DNA of 64,000 nt from Catellatospora tritici (GTDB lineage Bacteria; Actinomycetota; Actinomycetes; Mycobacteriales; Micromonosporaceae): positions 763,077 through 827,076 of the forward strand of contig NZ_JAHRCY010000001.1 of NCBI RefSeq assembly GCF_019083965.1. The letters run 5' to 3'. The notes under the pieces were generated by a model. It saw only the letters and a program-made list of their open reading frames with translations. It made no database searches and was not told the origin of the DNA. This document shows positions 18,491-26,119 of the stretch, piece by piece. Both the position numbers and the translations under genes were made by a program. Numbering within the stretch: the first letter of the stretch is position 1; every line of letters starts with the position of its first letter.

Positions 18491-18617
18491 AGCTCTGCTA
18501 ATGGCGCCCGCCTCCGCGGGCGCGGCGATCGGCCTTTGAGGCCGACCGCATCGGCGCGTCGCTACATCGCTGCGCGATGCCACGCTCCTTTACCGATGCG
18601 GTCGGCGGCCGATCGCG
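18491..18617 (-). repeat. structured core repeat, copy 2, with one GGAG-loop hairpin
   Basis: Minus-strand copy. P1 CGATCGGCC/GGCCGATCG and P2 GCCGACCGCATCGG with its exact complement enclose TAAAGGAGCGTGG, the stem CATCGC-GCA-GCGATG and AGCGACGCG. CTCAAA bulges between P2' and P1'. The hairpin CGCCCGC-GGAG-GCGGGCG with tail ending AGCAGAGC follows at 18491-18524. It is nearly identical to the 35.8 kb copy. It lies between the divergent starts of the CBS protein and galE. Confidence 0.88.
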
Positions 18618-18754
18618 GGTTGGTGGGGTGGTGTTCAAAACCGGGCGTTGGTACTTGTTGTGTTCTGTTTGAACGTGATGGAATGGCTGGCGCATCGGTG
18701 TGCTCCGGGTGGAGCACTAGGCTTCAGCGAACTGCATCGGGAAAGGTTGGGCAC

Positions 18755-19729
18755 ATGAAGTTACTGGTCACCGGGGGCGCGGGTTATGTCGGCAGCGTCG
18801 TGGCGCGGCTGCTGCTCGACGCGGGGCACGAGGTGGTGGTGCTGGACGACCTGTCCCGCAACGACGCCTCGCAGATCCCGGCCCAGGCACGGTTCGTGCA
18901 GGCCCGGGTGCAGGACGCGGCGACCGTGCTCACCCCGGGGTCAGGCTTCGACGCTGTGCTGCACTTCGCGGGGCTGATCGCCGCGGGCGAGTCGATGGCC
19001 CGGCCGGAGTGGCACTGGGAGGCCAACACCATCGGCTCGCTGGCGCTGCTGGAGGCGATGCGCGAGGCCGAGGTGCCGCGACTGGTCTTCTCCTCCACCG
19101 CCGCCACCTACGGCAACCCGTCCGAGCTGCCGCTGACCGAGAACGCGATCACCAAGCCGGTGAACACGTACGGCGCGACCAAGCTCGCCGTCGACATGGC
19201 CATCAGCTCGTACGCCCATGCCTACGACCTCGCCGCGGTCAGCCTGCGCTACTTCAACGTCGCCGGGGCCCTGGTCCGCCCGGACGGCTCCATGCTGGGC
19301 GAGCGCCACGACCCGGAGACCCACCTCATCCCGATCGCGCTGGAGGTCGCCGCCGGAAAGCGCGAGAAGCTCCAGGTCTTCGGCGACGACTACCCCACCG
19401 CCGACGGCACCTGCGTGCGCGACTACATCCACGTCGCCGACCTGGCCGAGGCGCACCTGCTGGCGCTCGCCGCCGCCCGCCCCGGCGAGCACCGCGTCTA
19501 CAACCTCGGCAACGGCACCGGCTTCTCCAATCGCCAGGTCGTCGACGCGGTACGCGCCGTGACCGGGCACCCGGTGCCGGTGGAGATGGCCGCGCGCCGC
19601 CCTGGCGACCCGGCCGAGCTGGTCGCCTCGTCCGAGCTGGCCCGCACCGAGCTGGGCTGGCTCCCGGCCCGCCCCGACCTGCACGACATCGTCGCCGACG
19701 CGTGGACCTTCTTCCAGAGCAACGCGTGA
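18755..19729 (+). CDS. galE: UDP-glucose 4-epimerase
   Basis: 324-residue short-chain dehydrogenase/reductase family enzyme interconverting UDP-glucose and UDP-galactose (Leloir pathway). The NAD-binding GGAGYVG is at 7-13. Catalytic elements are SSTAATYG and the YGATK Tyr-Lys pair. GVAGA-type substrate motif NVAGALVRPDG and C-terminal LGWLPARPDL are also present. The ATG at 18755 follows GGGAAAGG; upstream in-frame sequence derives from the dispersed repeat and is not coding. galK follows 67 bp downstream, so the two are probably cotranscribed. Confidence 0.93.
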   Translation: MKLLVTGGAGYVGSVVARLLLDAGHEVVVLDDLSRNDASQIPAQARFVQARVQDAATVLTPGSGFDAVLHFAGLIAAGESMARPEWHWEANTIGSLALLEAMREAEVPRLVFSSTAATYGNPSELPLTENAITKPVNTYGATKLAVDMAISSYAHAYDLAAVSLRYFNVAGALVRPDGSMLGERHDPETHLIPIALEVAAGKREKLQVFGDDYPTADGTCVRDYIHVADLAEAHLLALAAARPGEHRVYNLGNGTGFSNRQVVDAVRAVTGHPVPVEMAARRPGDPAELVASSELARTELGWLPARPDLHDIVADAWTFFQSNA

Positions 19730-19796
19730 GCGAGCGCGGCGAGCGAACCATGCGGCTGCCCGCTCAGGCCGCCGACGAGCGAAGCGAGGAGAAGGC

Positions 19797-20882
19797 ATGA
19801 GCACCGTCGACAGCGGCGTATGGGCCGCCCCCGGCCGGGTCAACCTGATCGGCGAGCACACCGACTACTGCGATGGCTTCGTGCTGCCGTTCGCACTGCC
19901 GCACCGCACCGAGGTCATCGCCGCCCGGCTCGACCGTCCGGAGTGGATCGTGTCCAGCTCGCTGACCGGCGAGACGGTCACCTTCGACCTGAGCGAACCG
20001 GTGACCGGCTGGGCCGCGTACGTCGCGGGCATCGTGTGGGCCCTGCGCGACGCCGGGTACGACGTGCCCGGCGCGCGCCTCGACATCAGCTCCGGGGTCC
20101 CCGGTGGCGCGGGGTTGTCCTCGTCGGCGGCGCTGGAGTGCGCGGTGCTGTCGGCACTGGTCGACCTCGGCGGCCTCGACCTGCCCGTGGCCCAGCGCCC
20201 GAAGCTGGCCCAGCGCGCCGAGAACGCCTACGTCGGCGTGCCGTGCGGAATCATGGACCAGTCGGCCTCGACGCTGTGCCGTGCGGGCCATGCGCTGTTC
20301 CTGGACTGCCGCTCGATGGCCGTCGAGCAGATCCCGCTCGACCTGGTCGGGCACGGCCTGGAGATCCTGGTGATCGACTCGCGCGCCCCGCACCAGCTCG
20401 TCGACGGCGAGTACGCCGCCCGCCGCGCCGCCTGCGAGAAGGCGGCCGAGATCCTGAACCTGCCCGCGCTGCGTGACGCCACCCTGGCCGACCTGTCGCG
20501 GTTGGACGATCCGCTGCTGATCCGCCGGGCCCGCCACGTCGTCACCGAGAACGATCGGGTGCTGGCCACCATCGAGCTGCTGCGCGACGGCCGCATCCGC
20601 GAGATCGGTCCGCTGCTCACCGCCTCGCACGCCTCGATGCGCGACGACTTCGAGATCACGGTGCCCGAAGTGGACACCGCGGTCGAGGCCGCCATCGCCG
20701 CGGGCGCCTACGGTGCCCGGATGACCGGCGGCGGCTTCGGCGGCTGCGTCCTGGCCCTGGTCGACACCGACCGTTCCGACGACGTCGCCGCGGCGGTCGC
20801 CGAAGCCTTCCGCGCCAACGGCTTCACCAGCCCGTCCTTCTTCAGCGCCACCCCCGCCCCCGGCGCCACCCGCCTCTCCTGA
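19797..20882 (+). CDS. galK: galactokinase
   Basis: 361-residue GHMP kinase phosphorylating galactose. The galactokinase signature GRVNLIGEHTDYCDGFVLP is near residue 13. The ATP-binding GGAGLSSSAALE is at about 104. The catalytic region contains CGIMDQSAS, and motif 3 is GARMTGGGFGGC. It starts at ATG 19797 after GCGAGGAGAAGGC. With galE it forms a minimal galactose operon; no galT is present in the window. A palindromic repeat lies about 55 bp downstream. Confidence 0.95.
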   Translation: MSTVDSGVWAAPGRVNLIGEHTDYCDGFVLPFALPHRTEVIAARLDRPEWIVSSSLTGETVTFDLSEPVTGWAAYVAGIVWALRDAGYDVPGARLDISSGVPGGAGLSSSAALECAVLSALVDLGGLDLPVAQRPKLAQRAENAYVGVPCGIMDQSASTLCRAGHALFLDCRSMAVEQIPLDLVGHGLEILVIDSRAPHQLVDGEYAARRAACEKAAEILNLPALRDATLADLSRLDDPLLIRRARHVVTENDRVLATIELLRDGRIREIGPLLTASHASMRDDFEITVPEVDTAVEAAIAAGAYGARMTGGGFGGCVLALVDTDRSDDVAAAVAEAFRANGFTSPSFFSATPAPGATRLS

Positions 20883-20935
20883 CCCGTCCCCGCGCCTCGG
20901 CCGCGTCTGAGCGCGCCGGGCGCGGCCCGGATCGG

Positions 20936-21001
20936 GGACAGTTTCGGGGAAAGTGCTGGAATCCGCGTCAAGATTCCCGCGCTTTCCCCGAAACCGCACG
21001 A
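20936..21001. repeat. TTTCCCCGAAA palindromic repeat, copy 3
   Basis: ACAGTTTCGGGGAAAGTGC then TGGAATCC, a short spacer, GATTCCCGCGCTTTCCCCG and AAACCGC. This is a near-perfect palindrome of about 60 bp downstream of galK. The same family occurs near 1.9, 13.5 and 22.9 kb. It probably acts as the galEK terminator. Confidence 0.8.
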
Positions 21002-21078
21002 ACTCTCGGCCACGCCCCCACGTCGGCGCGGTCGGATTGGTGATAAGGGCTGTTCCGGAGTGGACACGGTGGGGCAGG

Positions 21079-22449
21079 ATGCCCGGCATGACTTCCCCGG
21101 AGCGCAACGCCTACCTGGACCAGGTCATCTCGCAGCAGTCGCAGCTGGAGCAGGACCTGCGCGTGAAGAAGTCGGCCGCCCCGGCACGCGCCGACGACAC
21201 GAGCGGCCGGGCCAGGCGCGCGGCCGCCGAGACGGCGATGACCCCGCCCACCGCGGTCGACGTACGGGTGACCGGCGTCGGGCCGTGGAAGACGGTGCTG
21301 GTGCCGCCGAACGCCTTTGTGGTGCACACCCGGCGCGGCCACGCGCAGCCGCTGCACCTGGGGCTGGGCGTCTCGTTCCGCTACCGGTCCCGCACCGACT
21401 CGTACCTGGTGGTGCCGGGCACGATGCAGACGATCCTGCTCAACGCGTTCTGCATCTGCCGCGAGCTGCAGGGCGTGCTGGTGCAGGCCTACGTCCAGTG
21501 GATCGTGCAGGACATCGCCACCGCCTACCGCAAGCTCGACTTCGGTGACGCCTCCGACCCGATGCGCCTGGTGAACCTGCAGCTCAAGGAGCAGGCCGAG
21601 GCGGCGATCAAGGACAAGGTCGCCACCATGAGCGTGCACGAGGTGCTCAGCGACAAGCAGCCCATCATCGAGGAGCTGACCGCCCGCCTGCGCGGGGTGG
21701 CCGAAGGTGCCGAGGGCGGCGACCACGGGCTGGGCCTGCGCATCGTCACCGTGCAGATCAAGGAGGCCGTGGTCACCTCGGCCCGGCTGTGGGAGAACCT
21801 GCAGAAGCCATTCCGGTCCGAGCAGAGCCAGCTGGCCCGGCTGGCCGAGCTGGGCGCCCAGGAGATCGTCACCGGCCGTGAGCTGGCCGCCGACCGCCTC
21901 GACCAGCTGCAGCGGCTGGAGAACGAGCGGGAGATGGCCGACCTGCGGGCCCGCAACGCGGCCGCCGCGTTCGACCGGGACGCGGCCGAGCAGCTGCGCC
22001 GGGGCGAGCGGGAGCAGAACGACGCCCGCACGCTGGCCAGCCAGACCACCGAGACCACGCTGCACTCGCTGCGGCTGGAGCAGCAGCGCCACGAGCTCGA
22101 GGCCGAGGCGGGCCGGTTGCGGCTGGAGCTGGAGCACGCCCTGCAGCGGCTCAAGCTCGACCACGAACTGGCCGTGGCGCAGGCGCGGGCCGACACCACG
22201 CACGCCACCGCGCTGCTGGAACTGGAGCGCGACCGGATGTCCCGCGCCATCGCCAACGACCGGTCCCCGGCCGCGATCCAGGCGGAGCTGATCGCGAACC
22301 TGCCGCAGATCGTGTCGAAGCTGCCCAAGCCCGACGAGCTGCGTACGGTCAACCTCTCCGGCACCGACGCCACCAGCCTGGCCGGCATCGTCACCGAGCT
22401 CACGGCGGCGATCACCGCCATCCGGGCCGCGGTGACGTCCCGCGAATGA
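21079..22449 (+). CDS. SPFH (band 7) domain protein without membrane anchor
   Basis: About 456 residues. The middle region (about 60-260: PWKTVLVPPNAFVVHTRRG, LGLGVSFRYRSRTDSYLVVPGTMQTI, YVQWIVQDIATAYRKLDF, LRIVTVQIKEAVV) reads as an SPFH/band-7 domain. It is followed by a long Arg/Glu-rich coiled coil (about 265-400) and a short C-terminal helix. No hydrophobic N-terminal anchor is seen, unlike flotillins and stomatins, so it is likely soluble or peripherally bound. ATG 21079 (after GGTGGGGCAGG) or ATG 21088 starts it. It overlaps the GNAT gene by ATGA. Role unknown; scaffold-like oligomerisation is expected. Confidence 0.75.
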   Translation: MPGMTSPERNAYLDQVISQQSQLEQDLRVKKSAAPARADDTSGRARRAAAETAMTPPTAVDVRVTGVGPWKTVLVPPNAFVVHTRRGHAQPLHLGLGVSFRYRSRTDSYLVVPGTMQTILLNAFCICRELQGVLVQAYVQWIVQDIATAYRKLDFGDASDPMRLVNLQLKEQAEAAIKDKVATMSVHEVLSDKQPIIEELTARLRGVAEGAEGGDHGLGLRIVTVQIKEAVVTSARLWENLQKPFRSEQSQLARLAELGAQEIVTGRELAADRLDQLQRLENEREMADLRARNAAAAFDRDAAEQLRRGEREQNDARTLASQTTETTLHSLRLEQQRHELEAEAGRLRLELEHALQRLKLDHELAVAQARADTTHATALLELERDRMSRAIANDRSPAAIQAELIANLPQIVSKLPKPDELRTVNLSGTDATSLAGIVTELTAAITAIRAAVTSRE

Positions 22450-22886
22450 TCACCCGAGTCACCCCGGCCGACCCGGGATTCGGCGCGGTGGCCGAGCTGT
22501 TCGACGACTACCGCGCCCACTACGGCCTGCAGCGGGGGTTCCTGGGCACCCGCCGCTGGCTACAGGAGCGGGCCGACTCCGGCTTCCGGCTGTACGCGGC
22601 CCAGCACGCTGGCCGCCCTGTCGGCTTCGGCACGGTCGCGACCGTCCCGGCGTCGCTGACGCTCGGCACGGTATGGATGCTGCGCGACCTGTGGGTGGAC
22701 CCGGCACACCGGGGCGCCGGACACGGCCGGGCCCTGGTCGCCCACGTCCTGGCCGAGGCCCGTGCTGCCGGCGCCCGCCGCCTGTCGCTGACCACCGAGC
22801 ACGACAACACCGCGGCCCAGTCCCTTTACCGCTCGCTGGGCTTCGAGCCCGTCGAGGGCTTCCTGACCTTCAACGCCGCCCTCTGA
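22446..22886 (+). CDS. GNAT-family N-acetyltransferase
   Basis: 146 residues with the acetyl-CoA binding motif A (LRDLWVDPAHRGAGHGRALVAHVLAEARAAGA) and motif B (TEHDNTAAQSLYRSLGFEPVEGF) of the GNAT fold. The start overlaps the SPFH stop as ATGA, indicating translational coupling and suggesting the two proteins are made together. The substrate cannot be told from sequence; small-molecule and protein acetyltransferases share this layout. A palindromic repeat follows. Confidence 0.88.
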   Translation: MITRVTPADPGFGAVAELFDDYRAHYGLQRGFLGTRRWLQERADSGFRLYAAQHAGRPVGFGTVATVPASLTLGTVWMLRDLWVDPAHRGAGHGRALVAHVLAEARAAGARRLSLTTEHDNTAAQSLYRSLGFEPVEGFLTFNAAL

Positions 22887-22917
22887 CTCGGCACCGCCCC
22901 GACCGGGGCTGGGGGCA

Positions 22918-22980
22918 CGACAGACTCGGGGAAACTGCTGGAATCCAGGTCCGGATTCATGCAGTTTCCCCGAAAGTGTG
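22918..22980. repeat. TTTCCCCGAAA palindromic repeat, copy 4
   Basis: GACTCGGGGAAACTGCTGGA then ATCC, a short spacer, GGATTCATGCAGTTTCCCCG and AAAGTGTGG. It lies between two converging genes (GNAT and cysN), consistent with a bidirectional terminator. It aligns with copies near 1.9, 13.5 and 20.9 kb. Confidence 0.8.
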
Positions 22981-23025
22981 GCCAGGGCCTCGCCCCGCAC
23001 GACGGTGCGCCGGGGCGGGGCGAGG

Positions 23026-24315
23026 TCAGGAGGCTTCGATGATCATTCCGGCGCCGACCGTGCGGTTGGTCGACTCGTCGATGATGATGAAGCCGCCCGT
23101 GGTGCGGTTACGGCGGTACTCGTCGGCCAGCAGCGGGATCGTGGTGCGCAGCTTCACCCGGCCGATGTCGTTGAGGCCCAGCTTCGGTGCGTCCTCGTCG
23201 CGGTGCAACGTGTTCACGTCGAGCCGGTAGTGCAGCTCGCGCACGATCGCCCGCGCCGTGCGGGTGGTGTGCTTGATGGTGTACTTCGCGCCCACGGCCA
23301 GCGGCTTGGACTCGTCCATCCAGCAGACCAGCGCCTCGATGTCCTGGGCGACGGCCGGGGTGTTGTTCGGGCGGCAGATCATGTCGCCGCGCGAGATGTC
23401 CAGCTCGTCTTCCAGCCGCACCGTCACCGACATGGGTGGGAACGCCTCGGGCACGGGGCCGTCGGCGGTCTCCACCGACGCCACGCGGGTGGTCATGCCA
23501 CTGGGCAGCACCATCACCTCGTCGCCGGGCTTGATGACGCCCGAGGCGACCTGTCCGGCGTAGCCGCGGTAGTCGGTGACCACGGTCGACTGCGGGCGGA
23601 TCACGTACTGCACCGGGAAGCGCACGTCGACCAGGTTGCGGTCGGAGGCGATGTGCACGTGCTCCAGGTGGTGCAGCAGCGACGGGCCGTCGTACCAGGG
23701 CATGTTGGGCGAGCGGGAGACGATGTTGTCGCCCTGCAGCGCCGAGATCGGGATGATCGCCAGGTCGGTGATGTCGAGCTTGGCCGCGAACGAGGTGAAC
23801 TCGTCGACGATCTTGTCGTACACCTCCTGGGACCAGTCCACCAGGTCCATCTTGTTGACGCACAGCACCAGGTGCGGCACCCGCAGCAGCGAGCACAGGA
23901 ACGCGTGCCGCCGCGACTGCTCCACGATGCCCTTGCGCGCGTCGACCAGCACCAGCGCCAGGTCGGCAGTGGAGGCACCGGTGACCATGTTGCGGGTGTA
24001 CTGGATGTGCCCCGGGGTGTCGGCGATGATGTACTTGCGCCGCGGGGTGTTGAAGTAGCGGTACGCCACGTCGATGGTGATGCCCTGCTCGCGCTCGGCG
24101 CGCAGGCCGTCGGTGAGCAGCGCCAGGTTGGTGTACTCGTCACCGCGCGCGGCGGAGGCCGCCTCGACGGCTTCCCACTGGTCGGTGAACAGCGACTTGG
24201 TGTCGTACAGCAGGCGCCCGATCAGGGTGGACTTGCCGTCGTCGACACTGCCCGCCGTCGCGAAGCGCAGCAGGTCCGCCCGCTGCCCAATGGTCGGTTC
24301 CGCAACTGCGGTCAT
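23026..24315 (-). CDS. cysN: sulfate adenylyltransferase GTPase subunit
   Basis: 429-residue GTPase subunit of ATP sulfurylase, which drives formation of adenosine 5'-phosphosulfate together with CysD. The P-loop is GSVDDGKST (22-30), DTPGH is at 99-103 and NKMD at 154-157; the EF-Tu-like beta domains follow. No APS kinase (CysC) domain is fused at the C-terminus, unlike the mycobacterial CysNC. ATG 24315 overlaps the cysD stop (TGATG), so translation is coupled. It is the last gene of the apparent wcaJ-cysQ-cysD-cysN run. Confidence 0.95.
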   Translation of the reverse strand: MTAVAEPTIGQRADLLRFATAGSVDDGKSTLIGRLLYDTKSLFTDQWEAVEAASAARGDEYTNLALLTDGLRAEREQGITIDVAYRYFNTPRRKYIIADTPGHIQYTRNMVTGASTADLALVLVDARKGIVEQSRRHAFLCSLLRVPHLVLCVNKMDLVDWSQEVYDKIVDEFTSFAAKLDITDLAIIPISALQGDNIVSRSPNMPWYDGPSLLHHLEHVHIASDRNLVDVRFPVQYVIRPQSTVVTDYRGYAGQVASGVIKPGDEVMVLPSGMTTRVASVETADGPVPEAFPPMSVTVRLEDELDISRGDMICRPNNTPAVAQDIEALVCWMDESKPLAVGAKYTIKHTTRTARAIVRELHYRLDVNTLHRDEDAPKLGLNDIGRVKLRTTIPLLADEYRRNRTTGGFIIIDESTNRTVGAGMIIEAS

Positions 24316-25277
24316 CAGAAGTACCCCTCACGCTTACGGTCTTCCATCGCGGCCTCGCTGACCTTGTCGTCACCACGGGTGGCGCCGCGCTCGGTCACCC
24401 GGGTCGCCGCCACCTCCGCGATGACCTTCTCCACCGTGTCGGCGTCGGAGGCCACCGCCGCCGTCAGGGTCGCGTCGCCGACGGTGCGGTAGCGCACCCG
24501 CTCGGTGAACACGCGCTCGCCGTCACGGGCGGCCAGGAACTCGTTGACCCCGAACAGCATGCCGTCGCGCTCGACGACCTGCCGGTCGTGGGCGTAGTAG
24601 ATCGAGGGCAGCGGGATGTCCTCGCGGCCGATGTAGTGCCAGATGTCCAGCTCGGTCCAGTTCGACAGCGGGAACACCCGGATCGACTCGCCGGGGTGGT
24701 GCCGCCCGTTGTACAGCGACCACAGCTCGGGGCGCTGGTTCTTCGGGTCCCACTGGCCGAACTCGTCGCGGAACGAGAACACCCGCTCCTTGGCGCGGGC
24801 CTTCTCCTCGTCGCGGCGGGCGCCGCCGAACAGCGCGTCGAAGCGGTACTTGTCGACCGCGTCGAGCAGCACCGGCGTCTGGATCCGGTTGCGGGAACCG
24901 CCCGCGGGCTCGGTGACCAGGCCCCGGGCCAGCGCCTCGGGCACGCTGGCCACGACCAGCTGCAGGCCCAGCTCGGCCACGCGCCGGTCGCGGTACTCGA
25001 TGACCTCGTGGAAGTTGTGGCCGGTGTCGACGTGCATCACCGGGAACGGGATCCGTCCGGGCGCGAACGCCTTCTGCGCCAGCCGCAGCATCACGATCGA
25101 GTCCTTGCCCCCGGAGAACAGCAGCACGGGACGCTCGAACTCGGCCACCACCTCCCGCATCACGAAGATGCTCTCGGCTTCGAGCGCGTCCAGGTGCGAG
25201 AACCGGTACGCAGCCGGCGTCGGTTCGCCGCTCGCGGATCGGACCTCGCCGCGGCTTTCCGGGGCTGGCTGCATCAT
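24315..25277 (-). CDS. cysD: sulfate adenylyltransferase small subunit
   Basis: 320-residue ATP pyrophosphatase-type subunit of ATP sulfurylase. The PP-loop SGGKDS (55-60), LDALEAESIFVMRE, PVMHVDTGHNFHEV and SLGCRP-region equivalents (WTELDIWHYIGREDIPLPSIYYAHDR) are all present. ATG 25277 (or the second ATG at 25274) has AGGAAAGG upstream. It lies 60 bp after cysQ and overlaps cysN by one base. It acts in the cytoplasm in sulfate assimilation. Confidence 0.95.
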   Translation of the reverse strand: MMQPAPESRGEVRSASGEPTPAAYRFSHLDALEAESIFVMREVVAEFERPVLLFSGGKDSIVMLRLAQKAFAPGRIPFPVMHVDTGHNFHEVIEYRDRRVAELGLQLVVASVPEALARGLVTEPAGGSRNRIQTPVLLDAVDKYRFDALFGGARRDEEKARAKERVFSFRDEFGQWDPKNQRPELWSLYNGRHHPGESIRVFPLSNWTELDIWHYIGREDIPLPSIYYAHDRQVVERDGMLFGVNEFLAARDGERVFTERVRYRTVGDATLTAAVASDADTVEKVIAEVAATRVTERGATRGDDKVSEAAMEDRKREGYF

Positions 25278-25337
25278 TTCCGACCTTTCCTAGTTCTTTA
25301 CTCGGGAATTCACCTTACCGGTGCTTACGGGCGCCGA

Positions 25338-26117
25338 TCAACGATGCTGTGAGATCGCCGACAGCAGGTCAGCGCCCAGATCCCTACGGCATACCAGAAG
25401 ATCCGGCAGACTCGCGGTGCCCTGGTTGTAAACAAGAGGTGAACCATCCACCCGGGAGGTGTGCAGGCCCGCCGCCGCGGCCACGGCGACCGGTGCCGCC
25501 GAGTCCCACTCGTACTGGCCGCCGTCGTGGATGTAGGCGTCGACGTCCCCGGTCACCACGGCGGCGATCTTCGCACCGGCCGAGCCCATCGGCACCAGCT
25601 GGGCGCCGATCGTCTCCGCCAGGGCGGTCAGGAACGCGGGCGGACGGGTGCGGCTGGTCGCGATACGGATCGGACCGCCTGCGGCCGCCTCGGCCGACAG
25701 CGGCGGGTACGCCGGGGGCGGCTCGCTGCCGAGCACCCGACGCTGCGCGGGCAGCGCCACCGCACCGGTGGCCAGCACGCCCTCGTCGGCGCCGGTGCGC
25801 CGCCACAGCGCCACGTGCACGGCCCAGTCGTCGCGACCGGCCTCGCCGAACTCGCGGGTGCCGTCCAGCGGGTCGATGATCCACAGCCGGGAGGCGGCCA
25901 GGCGGGCCGGGTCGTCCACGCCCTCCTCGCTGAGCACCGCGTCGGCGGGCCGCCAGCGGGCCAGCTCGGTCATGATCATGTCGTGGGAGCGCTTGTCACC
26001 GGCCTCGCGCAGCCGCGCGGGGTCGTCGAACCCCAGCTCGTCTCGCAGGGACAGCAGGAGGTCGCCGGCTTGACGGGCCAGCCATACGGCGAAAGCGCCG
26101 TCCTCGACGGGTGGCAT
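25338..26117 (-). CDS. cysQ: 3'(2'),5'-bisphosphate nucleotidase (inositol-phosphatase family)
   Basis: 259-residue Mg-dependent phosphatase. Visible family motifs are LSEEG (63-66 region), IDPLDGTREF (81-90) and YEWDSAAP for metal and substrate binding. CysQ removes the 3'-phosphate from PAP, the by-product of PAPS use, and may also act on inositol phosphates. Position next to cysDN supports the PAP role. The ATG at 26117 begins only 2 nt after the stop of the sugar transferase gene, indicating coupling; longer in-frame starts would overlap that gene heavily. Confidence 0.88.
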   Translation of the reverse strand: MPPVEDGAFAVWLARQAGDLLLSLRDELGFDDPARLREAGDKRSHDMIMTELARWRPADAVLSEEGVDDPARLAASRLWIIDPLDGTREFGEAGRDDWAVHVALWRRTGADEGVLATGAVALPAQRRVLGSEPPPAYPPLSAEAAAGGPIRIATSRTRPPAFLTALAETIGAQLVPMGSAGAKIAAVVTGDVDAYIHDGGQYEWDSAAPVAVAAAAGLHTSRVDGSPLVYNQGTASLPDLLVCRRDLGADLLSAISQHR

Positions 26118-26119
26118 CT

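Noticed and set aside
18536..18754. N-terminal extension of GalE
   Set aside because: The extension translates the dispersed repeat; the NAD-binding motif begins at once after ATG 18755.
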